Assembly: GCF_001949145.1 (NCBI RefSeq)
Contig: NW_019091523.1
Location: 363,437 to 427,436 of the forward strand
Direction of reading: 5' to 3'
Source: Acanthaster planci
Taxonomy: Eukaryota; Echinodermata; Asteroidea; Valvatida; Acanthasteridae
DNA: 64,000 nucleotides
In this document: piece by piece, positions 20,021 to 33,200 of the stretch
Position numbering within the stretch: position 1 is the first letter of the stretch
Layout: the number at the start of each line of letters is the position of its first letter
The notes under the pieces: generated by a model
Database searches by the model: none
Seen by the model: the letters and a program-made list of their open reading frames with translations, nothing else
Told to the model about the DNA's origin: nothing
Translations under genes and position numbers: made by a program

Positions 20021-20540
20021 ACAGTTGTTCACGAATCGCAACGAAAAGCGTGGAGTTTCTCAAAAATTTTCTGCAAAATATGTTGTATGCGAATGTATTT
20101 AATAATTTCAACACTGCATTTATGGAATTCGGAATACAACTTCAAGGCACGTGTGAACGACATTTTGAGCTGCTTTTGGCAGGAAAAAATGTGAGAAAAA
20201 AACGTACTAGAAAAATTTCTCATTGTAGGAGGACTTTTGTACCCTAGACATCAGTCGTAGTGTAAATGAAGACAACGTCCAACCTGGGCTAGGTCTAGGC
20301 AGTACCTGCCTACACGTGTGTTTAAGAACTCTCACAAAGTTCTGTGTAATGTTGGGCCTAACGTTGGGCCTATTAACCCTGGGTTTGCAACACTGTATTA
20401 CATGTACCGGGTAGGGAGAGCTTTTGGATCCAGCCCAGTAACAGAGTTAGGTCAATCCAGTGGTGATTGGGGTACATTTACTTCACTCAGAAATTCCACT
20501 TGCTTAATCAAATCGTCCTCCCAAGAGGCTTGATAGTCAG

Positions 20541-21305
20541 TTCACCCCATTTCCACATCGTCACATCCCCACATAGCCCCATCTCCACTTTTGCCCAATC
20601 CGTGCTCGAGTGTGTTACAAATACAACCCTCTTCAAAAGATGGTCCTGAGAGGAATTCCTCAAACGATATGGAGTCATACTCTATGGCATTCACCAAATT
20701 TATGTCAATTGCGTTGTCCATGGTGAATCGATACATAATGTACACGTACATGTACATGTATGGTTGGACTAACATTGGGTTCATTTCTCATCCTCTTCAA
20801 GTTTATTTCAAAGCGATACACAGTTCTGTACACATCGTTCTGGTACACGTAATTGTCGATGCATCCAGACAGCTGTTCCCCGGCGATCAGATTAACCTCA
20901 GTGCACCGCAGCAGGAAATTTTTCGGAAACATGCTGGCTTCAAGTACGAGCAAAACAACCTAAAATTAAACTCCAGAACGCAGAAAATACACACATAAAA
21001 AAAGATACTAAGTTCTGTGAATTAACTTGAAGAAATCTTGCAATATCGATGCTTTTTTCCAATGCGTGAGGTCAGGTACGTGTACATGTGTGGTCCCTGC
21101 GGCATGAATAGACTGGTTGCCCCACTCCATCATGCATCCTCTAGCATGGGTGCAGTGCGGTGGGAACCAGCTCTTTGCGCACATGTTTTTACCACAGCAA
21201 CAGCGAAAACCGAAGAGAACTTGGGAATTTAAGGAAGTTACATGTAATTGCAAAATTGGGCGAAGTGGGGATGGAGCAAAGTGGAGAATGGGGCGAAGTG
21301 GCCAA
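20541..21305. repeat. Pair of inverted purine/pyrimidine simple repeats
   Basis: At 20541-20592 the + strand reads CCCC ATTTCCACATCG-type units. At 21256-21305 it reads the complementary sense, with GGGCGAAGTGG, GGGATGGAGC and AAAGTGGAGA units. The two short arrays are about 0.66 kb apart in opposite orientation, and the sequence between them is unique. Confidence 0.4.
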
Positions 21306-22999
21306 GACAGCCCAAGAGCCAATGAAACTGATGCATATCCTTATATCATCAGGCATCCGATAAAATCAAATCAAATTTGTTTGTTTGTGCACCGTGTGGA
21401 TCATTAACTCTTGCCTTACACTAGCAAGTTCAACAGAATTATCAGATCATGCCGTCATATCTGCTAGTGTGTAAAAACTCGATGACAAAAAACCCGTAAA
21501 AATAGTAATCGCCAATAGTTCACCTTAAATTTGTGATCCTCTTGTAGCCAAGAACTTTCTCTTTCAAAATGTGTCATTAGTTTGGACTAAATTGCCATCT
21601 AACACCTGAAAAATGAATCGGAAAGAACAATGAGTCAGAGAGCTTCGCAGCCAGGCAGTAGCAGCTTCAATGGAGGACACCATTTTGCAAATCAATCCTC
21701 AAAAACCTTTGAACTTTGAGTTCTCTTCCTCTTCCGGTAAATGCCCTCTATGTTGTTTTTATGCAATATCCTCATCAAAGAGGCTCTGAGCTTTAGACTG
21801 ATACCAAAGTTTCCCAAACTTCACAGATACCAGTAATTTCACTAAAAAAGGTGTCAAAAATCACACTATTTTAATGCCACAGATTTTCATGGGAAAACTG
21901 ACAAAAATTGTCACAAAATTGCAAAAAAGACCATGATGAACGGGAGAGAAGTTACCTAAAGTAGAGTTTTGGGAAAGTTTGGAGTGTGCTGATTCTAACA
22001 GTGTGTGTTGCTGTTGCTGTGGAACTTGTGATAAGCTGCGATTTTCTTACACGCTCGTGAACTGTCAGATTTCAGAAATTTTACCGATACGCATAGAGTT
22101 TTACAGTGCTTCACATGTTCATTTGTACTACTGGGGTAAGACTGGTTCGTGTCCCGTCTCAGTCCTCTGAACATATATATTTTTTAGAGTCGACAACCAG
22201 TCCAATGACGCACAATGCGTCATATCATTGCCAACCTCTTGGGCTGTGTGCACGTCCTTCACAGGGAACCAAAGTGGCGAGGCAAGATCGTACCCAAGGG
22301 AATGAGATTACGTTACTGTACTGGTCACGGTTTGTTTATGTATGTATAGATCTGGAGTACTGGGACAGGAAAGAAACCAGTTTCAACGGTCATGCATCGC
22401 AGTGTGAAGTGCAAATGTGCGGATTGGCAGTGAAGAGAGGCATATTTAGTAACTAATTGATTTTAATGCCATCATAATTAATGGATGTAATGATGACTTT
22501 TTTAACCTAATTTATTGTCATTATTTTGCTAATTTGACAGTGATGATAATCAATAATCGTTTTGCACCATTCAACATTATTTTCCACGGAATGGTTGAAT
22601 ATTTTAACAAAGCCAGACAAAACAATTTTATGTACTGTACATGCATGTACTACTCTTTGCCATTGTGCATCAGAATTGCTACGATTTTGCAATCTGTCAC
22701 GGCTTACATGTACATGTACGCAACGCACATTGATGAAAACAAGATAGCACTAGCACTAGGGTTGCTAGTGTGTAATGCGCTGGTCTGAAGGGTTCCATAT
22801 GGAAATCACTGATTTTTCCCAATAGTGGTGTATTGGCCATCAAAATTGATTACATGCCTGAAACAGTCAAGGAAAATATCAAAATATACATGTACAGTAC
22901 TGTAACTTCAGAAATATTGAAAAAATGTTCAGACCAATCTCGTAACGTTTGTGCACATAGTGTCAAGTGATGTCCGTGTATGGAACTCTTTCTGCAATC

Positions 23000-23150
23000 A
23001 CCTCTCGCCACTGTCAGAATGTCATGGTGACTGAGTTCCCAGGTTTGATTCTCAGCCCGGGGTACATTTGAGTAGAGTTGTTCGTTGGTTCCCTCCTGTG
23101 CCTCAGGGGGTTTGCACCAGTTTTCCAATTTTCCTGCTCAGAAATCCACA
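23000..23150 (+). mobile_element. Possible tRNA-derived SINE fragment, plus strand
   Basis: Contains GGTTTGATTCTCAGCCCGGG, one change from a B box, followed by a body with GGTTCCCTCCTGTGCCTCAG and a TTTTCC motif that loosely parallels the SINE at 8815-8990. No convincing A box is seen. Confidence 0.3.
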
Positions 23151-23505
23151 CTTACAGTCTCTGGTTGGCTCCACCAGCCAATGAAGGTTGTTTAGTGGCT
23201 CCCTGAGGTGGCCATGTACATGTATAGATTCAGCTCAACTACCGTGTAGTTTAATGTCTTCATTGTACAGTGCATTTGAACATACCGGTACATTTAACCA
23301 TGAAATTTGTGCTTTATAAATTGATAAATTATAAATGCAAAGAGTGCACAGGTACATGTACATTCCAACTTAAATTGGTCATGGGAGCTTTGCACATCCT
23401 GAGCCAAATGTGCATTTAACCTGTGCGCGTGACCAGAAAACTATCATGGCTGTGTGCACGTACCGGTCTACGTAAGCACACCATCTCTTTTTCCCATCAT
23501 GGAAG

Positions 23506-24372
23506 TCAGTCGCGGGGGACAAAGATGTCAGAGGGGCCGTTGTTGTGAACGTAGGTGGAAACGTACTGTAGCCCAAAGTGGGATGGGCAGATGTGGCCAC
23601 ACTGTGGGCATGCAGCAACTGTTGATCCAGATGCTGTTGGATCAGGTGTCCTCTCTTTACGGGCTTGACGCTTCAGGTCCAGATCTTGCAGACGCCACTC
23701 CTTAAATGCCTGTATTCCACTTTGGACAGCAAATCGCCAGGCACTGTGGTCAGTGGCCAAAGTCTCCCATCCATGTTGAATAATACCACAGGATCTCAAG
23801 GACATCTTAAGACGATCTTTGCGTTTGAGTGGTTGTCCAATGCTCTGGCTGCCAGAGGCCAGCTCTGAGAAGAAGACCATCTTTGGTATGCATGCGTCAT
23901 CCACGGGAAACACGTGCCCAACCCACTGAAGCTGAGCTTTCATTATGAGTGCTTCGATCCCAGGCACATCGGCTCTGCAAAGCTCTTCTGTGTTGGAAAC
24001 TCTATCCTCCTGGGAGATGCCCAAGATCTTTCACAGGCAACGAAGGTGGAACTGGTCAAGCGCTTTCATCTGTTTCCTGTAGAGCAGCCATGTTTCACCA
24101 CCATGCAGCAAGGATGTGATGCCTACTGCCCTGCAGACCACCAGTTTGGTGTGTCGTTTGATACCATGCTCATCCCACACTCTTGACTGAAGCCTGCCAA
24201 AGGCTGAAAGGAGGCCCAAGCAGATATAAGCGGCAGAGTCTGAAAATGCAGTGTGATTATTTGAATGACAGATAACAGCCACTGATGCACTGTAAAAATT
24301 GTTAGTATCATGAGCCATGATCTCTTGAGGAATATGGTGGCCAAGTGGTTGCTTTGGGAGAACTCGGTCCAC
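23506..24372 (-). pseudogene. Non-LTR retrotransposon 3' remnant (C-terminal part of reverse-transcriptase protein)
   Basis: Read on the minus strand, one frame runs from 24372 to 23506 with an internal TGA at 24031-24033. It contains motifs typical of the C-terminal region of LINE-type polyproteins: HTKLVVCRAVGITSLLHGGE, TWLLY, the hydrophobic LQWVGHV block, WETLATDHSAWR and a terminal CPQCG...H...H zinc-finger-like motif. The catalytic reverse-transcriptase and endonuclease domains are absent, consistent with 5' truncation on insertion. The stop codon and missing domains make it inactive. The clade is not assigned. Confidence 0.8.
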
Positions 24373-27124
24373 ACTACATGTACCGGTAGCAACAAAAATT
24401 CCCCTGAAGGAGCAGAAAAGCCATTTTCTGGGCTAATTTGCTGGATTTGTATCTACCATGGTGATTATCAGGTTCTGAAAAATTCCAATATCATGTTTGG
24501 ACAACTACATGTGTAATGTCAGGCACTCTCTTTACGTGTACATGTATATGTATGTTCACTCCCATATACCCTTGTGCACTTAGATGAGAGATAGCGCATG
24601 TGCACTCAATCACTTTACTGTGGATTTCGAGGCAACCAAAGTCGTCAGACATTGTTCTAATACTTTTTTCCACTGATGGAGACCATAACTTATTTTTAAT
24701 AAAATACAAACAAAGTTCGCGGAGATATAACCTGATAGCTTAAGTTGATCAGACAACATTAAACCACTGTATTAAATGAACCCAGTTACCAAAAATTTGA
24801 AACAAATTCTGAAAAAGTGATTTAAAAAAAAATCAGATTTGAAAGAAAATACTTTTACGGTCTTTTTCATTTTAAAACCACTTTTCCAGTTTATCCAAAC
24901 AAACGAAATAAAGTGCCGTGTGTATTAAGGCCCAATTAAAACATTAGTAGTATTTTCAAGTTATTGTGAATTGAATAGTTTGCACAGAATCATTTGTCCG
25001 TAGTAGTGCATGTACTGTACATGTGTTGGAGTACATGTACTGGGTATGAAGGTGCACATGTGCACACATGCGTTTAAATCATGGACGACCTGTCAACAGA
25101 GAGCCAAAACTGAAATTGATCAAAACTAACAAGGGACAATTCACAGTTCAAACATACATGTAACTTGACAGGGCTGAGTCAATTCAAATAATTCACCATT
25201 CAAATATTGGACTTTCAATTCGATTGAATAGCCGAATATTCGGTTGTACCCACCGGCAGATTATGGACGAACAAACCATATATGGTTTGTTCAATATACC
25301 AAATCAGTTGCAATAACGCACACAACTGTACATTATGATCAATATACCTAGCTTCTCACATCTAGGAGTAGTATCTATAGCCACGATTTGGCAAGATTTA
25401 AGAGATGAGCAATATTTCTTGCCCAATTAATAATTTCTATTCCTTTTAAATTGTTAAATGAATAGATTACTTATTGAATCGTTGATAGAGTACTGTTGCT
25501 TTTCATTTAAATCTACCGAAACAAGCCTCCTTAGTGCATTTTTTTCTCATTTAAAGCAAAAGAAAATGTTCCATTCCTTTTCATGAATTTTGCATTTTGA
25601 ATATTCAAATTCGGAAAATACATGTACATTGTAGTATTTGAATCTTTGATCAACTATTTGGTTAAATTCGGATATTCGGCACAGCGTTTCAACATGATAA
25701 CCTTTTTCAAACACTCTTTCAATTATAAATAAATATATAAAGATATTCAGCATGTGTGGGAAAAACTGGAGAACAATTGGGCTTTTCAATTTTAAAATAC
25801 CCTTTTTTATGTTCGACATCTCAGTGTTTTCAGAAACCGCATAAAAAACGTATTTGCCTGGCTCTTTAAAAATACATGTTAATGTGCTATATTTGAACAC
25901 GTTGAAAGAGGTGAGAATTTCCAGACTTAAAAAAAAAAAAATTAAGGTACCGTTAAAGCAGTTGTGTGCAACCAATGGCTCATAGGGATGTGTGCCTTGT
26001 AGGTACACTGTATCTCTTCATGTTGAATTAATGTACCTGTAGATGCTACTGGCGTACTGCATATTGCTATCTGTTAAGAATTCATGATCCCATTCCGCTG
26101 CCGTTTGCCCACAGCCTTTCCTGTTTGTTTTCAGCAGGCACCCGCATTTCTTCCGTTCGTTGGTTTTTCCCCCCGTTCCACAATCTATTATTATTCGTCT
26201 GTGCCACGCTTGCCGTAGGGCACCCGCCTGCCAGTCCTTTCATGCACCCGCTTCCTCTCATCAATTTCAATTCTATTCCTTAGGTTCTTGCCTGGATGGA
26301 ATTCCATTACGTTAGTGTGTACCTGGATGCACATCTCTTTACAAATTTCCGTCGAATGGATTGTAAGGTGCACTTGTGCTTTTACTGGGGCCTCGTGAAC
26401 AGCTGGCTTCAGCTTAATTGGGTCCCTGTACCCAAGTATTCTTTCACTGGTGAGCACTCCTTGAATAGCATTGCCCATGTGCATCAAGTGTTAGTGTAAG
26501 GCACCACGGGTTTGTGCACATTCTGGTGAAAATTATTCAATTGGTCTACAATTATACTGTGGTACATGGCTCAAGTACATGTAGTTGAGAGTATGTACAT
26601 GTATACCCCGGAAGTTGGTTCATGTGTACCTGTTGAGCATCAGTTTGATATTGCATGTACTGGTACTCTGCACGTACCGGTAGTCATTGCACCTCAGCAA
26701 ACTTGAACAAGTATGAATTGATGATGGGAACATTTACAGATGCGAACATTTACAAATGTATACATGTGCATGCACGCATATGTACATTTGCATACACACG
26801 TGATTAGACTTTGGAACAAACTCTTTCACATGTGATGCCGGAAGCTGTTCTAAGGAACTGCTGTCCTCCAAAAATAAAAACCAGTTTGGAAATGTCCACC
26901 TTTAAGCAATTCTGGCTACTCGGCGATGCTAGACGTGGGTATAAATCCTGCATTCACCCGCTTCCTATGCCGCCACTCTGCGGGCCCTGCACTAAGCTTT
27001 ATGGAACATTAAAACTACTGTGTCTGCTCCCTGGGGAATGTCAAATGCTTTCTCCCAATTCCCAAGAAGCCATTGACATTTCATGATTGCCATCATCATT
27101 ATCACGGCTGAGGGGTGAAAGAGT

Positions 27125-27375
27125 CCCCTTCACACTCCCTGGGTGTCGCACAAGATTTTTTTGTGGGGAGGGGGGGCACAAAAGTACTTTCTTCCAGAGG
27201 GAAAATTTTCCATGGCAGGAAAAAAGGGCTGAAGGGGGTCAGTTTTGAGGTTTTCAAAGTAACCTGATGATTTTCATCTCCTTTCAATTTTTTGTTGTCC
27301 TTTCTTTTGCTCGTTGTCTCGTTTTTCCTTTTTTAGGATTTTTTTCTAGGAGGAGCACTAGCACCCCCATTCGCC
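27125..27375 (-). repeat. Low-copy dispersed repeat, copy B (inverted relative to copy A)
   Basis: The reverse complement follows the block order of 15950-16200: an AAAACGAG...GAGCAAAAGAAAGG segment, GAAAATCATC, and a C-rich GTGCCCCCCCTCCCC block. The level of divergence suggests an old repeat family. Confidence 0.45.
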
Positions 27376-27922
27376 ACCACTCATGACACCCCTGACACAC
27401 CATCATCCACCGGTACATGTACATATATGAGCCTCCTTCTCCCGTGCTCCAGAGAAACGGTTGTGTTCGTTCTAAGGGTGCAAGTCATGCTATCACCAAA
27501 CAATCTCAGTCAGAGAGGTGTCTGAGTACGGTATCTCTTGGACGCCCTGTAGGCCATTTTGGACTCCCTGTTTTTGTTACACAAGTGCCTACAATGTACA
27601 TGTAAAAGCATTTTACTGTACCTTAGGAAATCGGGCACCTTATTTTTCCCTTCAAGGCAGGTGCAGACAACCCTGTTTTCAGATGCTAGCTTTTAAAACC
27701 CTGCCGTCCATTCTTTTAGGATTTGTCGTAAAGTATGAATGGGACAGAATAAAAAAACGTGGTTTGGGCCTTCTATGCCTTATAATGTGACGTGCAGTCT
27801 TGCGTGTAATTCATATATCTGAAGTATAGTGCTTCAGGGCTTCAGCGTTCAGTTGCTGTTGTCAACAAATGGTTAATGCTTTGGCAATAATTCTGAGCAA
27901 TTGGTGAGAAAAACAATGGTAT

Positions 27923-28144
27923 TAACCCTAACTCCCCAGAGTGATTTACTAGGAACCATACCCATTCACACAAATTCCAACACCATATGGGAAACTGTGC
28001 ACAAAAACTGTTGGACTCTGTTTATTTTGGGTAGCCTGAACCCATGTTAAAGCACAAGCAGTTTAGGGGTACAGTACCCAGTGCCACAAATTCACACACT
28101 TTATTTGTGTTCAATTCTGTGTGGTTAGGGAAGGTTAGGGTTAA
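27923..28144. mobile_element. TTAA-bounded miniature element, inverted copy
   Basis: 222 bp, TTAACCCTAACTCCCC to GGTTAGGGAAGGTTAGGGTTAA. The body (CCCATTCACACAAA, TGTGCACAAAAACTGTTGGA, TTCAATTCTGTGTGG) matches the reverse complement of the copies at 5968 and 11320. Overall divergence from them is higher than between those two. Confidence 0.75.
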
Positions 28145-29062
28145 TTAGCACTGCCAATTAGCGCTAGGTATTGAGGCCATAAAAAAATTAAACTGTGCCA
28201 GCCATAAGCCCATAACTACAGTTAACAAAGTGACAATAAACCAAAATGGAAATTGGAGACAGTTTATGACAACATTGAAAAATCAGACAATGAAAGCAGT
28301 TTGTCACTTCCAGAGTTTTCTTGACCATGGGATTAATTACCCCGGTGTTTTCCAGGCACTGAACTGTCGTCACCGTGGTCATTGCCCCCCAAGTTCTCCT
28401 TTTTTTTCCCCTCTTATTTTTTGCCTTATGATTGAAATGAAATTAATCACCAGGTCAGCTCTGCTTCCTTGCAGTGGAAGAGGTGTGATTGAGTATGTCT
28501 CTTCCTGGAAACCATTGCCAGTGTGTATTCCAAGAATTGAAGAGTGTTTTTTATTTTTGAAAAAGCAAAGATTGTCAGACTTGTCTTCTTTTTAAACATT
28601 TTTATGGGGCCATGACATGAAATTTACTTACATCGGAACGTAGTTTGTGTATAAATGCATCGGCACATGTAGGTGTATTGCATACACACCATACGTTTTA
28701 GCATTTTCTAAACTTTTACATGTACAGTATTTTGGAGCTTTTATATAAAAACAAAATCTCTGTTTTAACCATCAAGATTCTGAAATGCCCTTTAACTGGA
28801 CAAGCAGCTGAAAACTTCCAAGTGCAGTTGGTCTTTTTGTGTGTGGAGGGGGGGGCCAGGATTTAATTTCAAGTACGTACATTTATTTAGCATATCTAGG
28901 AATTAACTCTTGATTGGATTTAACTCAGGTCAAATCCATTTTCCTAGAAAAAGAGAGTAATTTTCATAGGAAGAGCAGAGGGACACGGACCGGTACATGC
29001 AGGCAGGTTTTCACCGGTTGAAGGGGACAATTTCTTTTGTTAGGCAAATTAGACAGGACCAA

Positions 29063-29092
29063 GTTGTGGGGACCCCCCTCTGTCCCCACAAC
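29063..29092. repeat. Perfect stem-loop GTTGTGGGGAC / GTCCCCACAAC
   Basis: Eleven-bp arms around an 8-nt C/T-rich loop. It resembles the G-rich/C-rich ends seen in the nearby dispersed repeats. Function unknown. Confidence 0.7.
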
Positions 29093-29950
29093 GTTTTGGT
29101 CGTTGAAGTTGATTGTTCGCACAAAATTCAGTGGTTAGCATGGACATGACATTTGGCTCTGATCTCGACAAAAGTGCCGCGCACACATTACACCTTTAAA
29201 AGCTCAAAATGATATCTTCTTTAGGAACAGGTTATGATTTTTGCCCTTTCCGATCCATATTTCAACTCGGTGACGACTGTCGGATGAGAGAATGTGTCAA
29301 GTGACTCTCTCCCACCGTACACATAGAAAAAGAAAATCGTGTTTTTGTCGGTTTCAAGGGAGTGAAACTGTGATCACATTGCTCAGCTTCGTTGGGGAGG
29401 ATTACATGTACATGTACATTTTTTGGCCTTGGATGAATTGGATTACTTACAACAATGACTGACAGTGGTTTGATGTGCATTACAATTTTGGCCATAATAT
29501 TTTGCCTTTTTTTTTCTAGCAGAATTCGATCTCCCCTCTCCACAAACAAAGGTTCTTCAGTTTATCTGTGCATGTACCATACACTGTTCAAGTTTGTGTG
29601 CATTATACATGTAGGTCTCATTCTAATGAAACCACAGTGTTCATGCATTTTTAACTCAGGGTTTCAAGAAGAAAGATTGCGAGATTGGAGTGTTTGTTTC
29701 AATCAGACCTTTGAGGAACACTTATTTTGAAAAGCAAATAATGGCACTTAGAATTTCTGGAAATGAAAATCTGAAGTTATCAAGACAGAATGTGCAGTAG
29801 CGATCCTGTCGTCCAAAGTCTCTGTGTCAAGTAGGATACCACAATTAACGGGGGGAAAAATCACACGCTGTTTGAGAAACAAATCATCCATTCCTTGTGG
29901 CCCTGCCTTGTGAAATTACCACTGAGTTGTGCAGACGGTGACGCATACAA

Positions 29951-30173
29951 GCGTTATTAGTTCACTGTCGAGCGGCGGCAGTGAGCGAGGGGAGAGGAAT
30001 AGGGAGAGAGCTCTCCACACGACGAGTCTCTAATAAACCTGATGCTAACCACGCAAAGTCTCTCATTTCTGCAGTGGCTCGCAGCCGGGGAGGGTGCTTT
30101 TCAAAACGTTCCAGTGCACGCACGGTCCGGTTGTGCTGGAGCTCTGTCAGCCAGCTGGCACACTGATGCCAAG
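29951..30173 (+). promoter_or_regulatory. WDR89: CpG-rich leader / probable promoter-proximal region of WDR89
   Basis: CpG dinucleotides are clustered (GTCGAGCGGCGGCAGTGAGCG, CACGACGAG, CGCACGGTCCGG), unlike the flanking AT-rich DNA. No TATA box is evident. An upstream in-frame ATG at 30042 lacks a purine at -3. Confidence 0.45.
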
Positions 30174-30286
30174 ATGACGACGCCCAACTACTTTGAGGCT
30201 CTGACGAAGTTGAAGCTTGGCCGACAGACAACAGTAGGCCCAGACAACCAAGACACTTACATCTTGGAAATTGATGCCCAGTCAAA
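30174..30286 (+). CDS. WDR89: WDR89 coding exon 1 (residues 1-38)
   Basis: Encodes MTTPNYFEALTKLKLGRQTT, then DTYILEIDAQS, equivalent to the human N-terminus up to YLLGIDTSK. The donor is GTGAGT at 30287, phase 2, before a 10.7-kb intron. Confidence 0.85.
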
Positions 30287-33200
30287 GTGAGTCACTTTGA
30301 TCTCCTTTCTTCTAATTGTGAGATCAGTAATTCAGAATTTGCATTTGAATCTTGATTAAGAACTAGTTTTACCTAATTTTTTTTTTTTTAGCCATCGACA
30401 GTTTCGTTTCTTTTTTTGACCAAGATTTGATATAATAATTAAGGTTTTAAGTTAAGCTCAAGTCAGGTTAATTGGAACATTATAGTGACTATACCGCACA
30501 TATGTACGTACTTGTACAATACAACGTGAACCTAGAGAATTTGAGAAATTAATATACATGTAATTTTTTCACTACTTAAATTCTAACCTGACATCTCAAG
30601 TTTGTTTCAAAACTTCGTGTTGCAATCTTCATGGACTCATTTCTTGTTCTTGCAAGGGGGGGGGAGATTTCTCGTAATGTTTCTCTACAAATTTCGTGTT
30701 GTTTATGACCCCGGAATGCTGGATTTACATGTATAGAGGAGTCATCATTTTAGCATTGCAATGTTATGTACACTTTGTACAGAAACCAAGTGTAAGATTC
30801 CCATAACAATTTGGAAGAGTGAAGCCTTGTTAACTTTGAAAGCCTCAAAAAGTCATGGTACTTTATTATTGTCATAGTTACAAACCCCTTTGACTATCGG
30901 ATGTTTCGTGGATTTCCCTTCATCTCCCAATCTTGCTGGAAAAATGCCATAATCAGTGACATCTGACGTAACGGATTATGAAACGCCAAAGAAGACCATT
31001 ACTGTTGAAAAACAATTTCAAACACACTGGGGGGAGGACAAAGCCATTACTAGAAGCAAGCCATCAAACACACCAAACAGTACTCCGATACCGTACATTG
31101 ACAAAAGGAAGTCTTTACGGAGAGATTTGCAAGACATTCACGTGGCCTGGAGTGTGCGTGCTATTTTTACGTACATCAAGACACTTGGCATATAGAAGCT
31201 TGACAAGCGGGGATTTCAAGTTGACGTAGCACACATGTGCATGTACATTGTACTTGTAATGGGCAACTTTATGTCTGCTGTTACATGTACATGTAGTTTA
31301 TAGCACAGTAATATTTCTGGGTTCACGTCTCTCATTGAAGGGGAGCACAGAGAGTGAAAAATGAAAACCCTGTCAGAGTTACTGAACACTGGAAAACTAC
31401 ACGTAAAGGATAGATCACTCTGTTGCATTTATGTTTGAAAACAATTAAGGACCTCCATTGCATTAAAATCTCTTCACACCCCCAAATTGATAAAGTACAG
31501 GTAGCATTTTTGCAGTTGAAAAGTACAGTTTCTAAGACATTGATATGGTCTTAAATACTAGTTTTTAGCAAGCACCAGATTTTTGCCGCTTTGTACACAG
31601 CACTAGAACCATGACTGCACACGTTTATTGAAAAAGAAACGAAAGTTTCTCTACCTTCAAAGACCCCAGGGGGCAAAGTCTGCCCCCACAACATTTGTTT
31701 TTATGGATATCTTCCCAGTTCCTTTTTTTTTCACACACTGAGCCTTCGGGACTTTTTTCAGCAATTCATAAATCTTGCAGTCATTCTGACAACAACTTTT
31801 GTGAATGTCGGACTTACAGTGTACATGTATATCGTTCCCACGCAGTACCGTTGTCCACTAGACAGGTCAGCCATAAGTGTAAAGTTCTTCCATTGACTGC
31901 GCAGTGCACATGGGCTGACACGCACGTTGCCTTGAATTAAAAAAAAAATAAAATATTCAATAGCGCTGTACATATCAAAATAGCAAAAATAATGATTACA
32001 CATTAATAACAGTTATATAAAAACTACAGAGTACAAGTAAAATTATAATTAAAAGTTACAAAAACTACATGTAAGTTACAGGTTGAACCACTTGATTAAT
32101 AAAACATAAAATTACATGCATAAGACCTTGTTAATTATAACTTTTTTTAAAAGGTACATGTATGTCTTGATGGCACACTTGAACTCGTTTTCATTTCATA
32201 TTATCTTTCAACTGAGTTGGCAAAGAATTTCACAACCTCGGTCCATCAATAGCAAATGCCCTGTCGTTAAGTTACCGGTAATTATACGATTGAGGAACTT
32301 GAAGACTCAAGGTGTCCTGACTACGTAAGCCATAAGCACAGCGGGACCTGACAATCAAGTCAGTCAGGCAGCTTGGTATTTTGTTCTGCAACACCTTGAA
32401 AACCAAAAGCAAGATCTTAGATTCTACATGTGCACGAACTGGAAGCCAATGCCATTCTTTTAATGACTGCGTAATCCTGTCATACTTACACAATCCCAGA
32501 ACCAACCGAGCTGCGTTATTCTGTAAACGTTGTAACTTATCGAATGAAGATTGAGACATGTCATACATGTACCTTACATTGTACAATAACAGAGGTGACA
32601 TAATCCAGGTGCGATGTAATTAATGAATGAACCAAACACTCTGTGGCTCATTGATTCAGATATTTTCGAATACGACGTAAATTATATAAGCTATAATTCA
32701 CCTTCGTACAAATACGATTGATGTGAGAGTCCAAAGACAATCTTGAATCCAGCCAGACTCCCAGACTACAGACATTGTCAACAATTTTTATATGGTCGTC
32801 ACCAGTTTTAACAAGGTCAATGTGGATTTTATCCAGTTGTTGTTGAGAACCAAACAAAATGACCTCTGTTTTTCCTGCGTTAAGTTTCAACTTGTGTTTC
32901 AACATCCGTGCTTGAACTGAAACAACATATTTTTCAATATTTTGCAATGAATGAGTTTGATGACACAGTTTGGGAGAAAAATTGCAACAACTGGGTATCA
33001 TCTGCATAACTGTAACCCCATATCATATAATTGTCTATGACTTTGAATAGAGAACTTGAATAAGCCATGAAAAGCATGGGGCCCAAACATGAACCTTGAG
33101 GAACCCCAAATTCAACACCGATACGTTCCGACAGAGCACCTGAAATTGAAACCCTTTGGTAATGATTGCTGAGGTATGATGACAGCCAAGTGAATACAAA

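Larger units (their letters stand above)
15200..23500. other. Intergenic DNA between PCIF1 and the first retrotransposon remnant
   Basis: Many short open frames occur on both strands, none longer than about 135 codons and none recognised. Identifiable content is repeats only: a low-copy repeat at 15950-16200, inverted arrays of a 16-bp unit, a near-perfect hairpin at 19796, purine-rich repeats near 20.5 and 21.3 kb, and the first TACATGTA tracts from 18.5 kb on. Confidence 0.6.
24400..29950. other. Intergenic DNA upstream of WDR89
   Basis: No gene recognised. The longest open frame (25547-26008, minus, 153 codons) is AT-rich with no family resemblance. Contains TACATGTA tracts, low-copy repeat copy B (27125-27375), a TTAA-bounded element (27923-28144) and a short hairpin (29063-29092). 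Confidence 0.6.

Noticed and set aside
25547-26008. 153-codon minus-strand frame
   Set aside because: Strongly AT-biased (Phe/Ile/Lys/Asn-rich) with no family resemblance.
30042-30173. Upstream in-frame ATG that would extend WDR89 by 44 residues
   Set aside because: Poor start context, composition of a CpG-rich leader, and the vertebrate family length is matched by starting at 30174.
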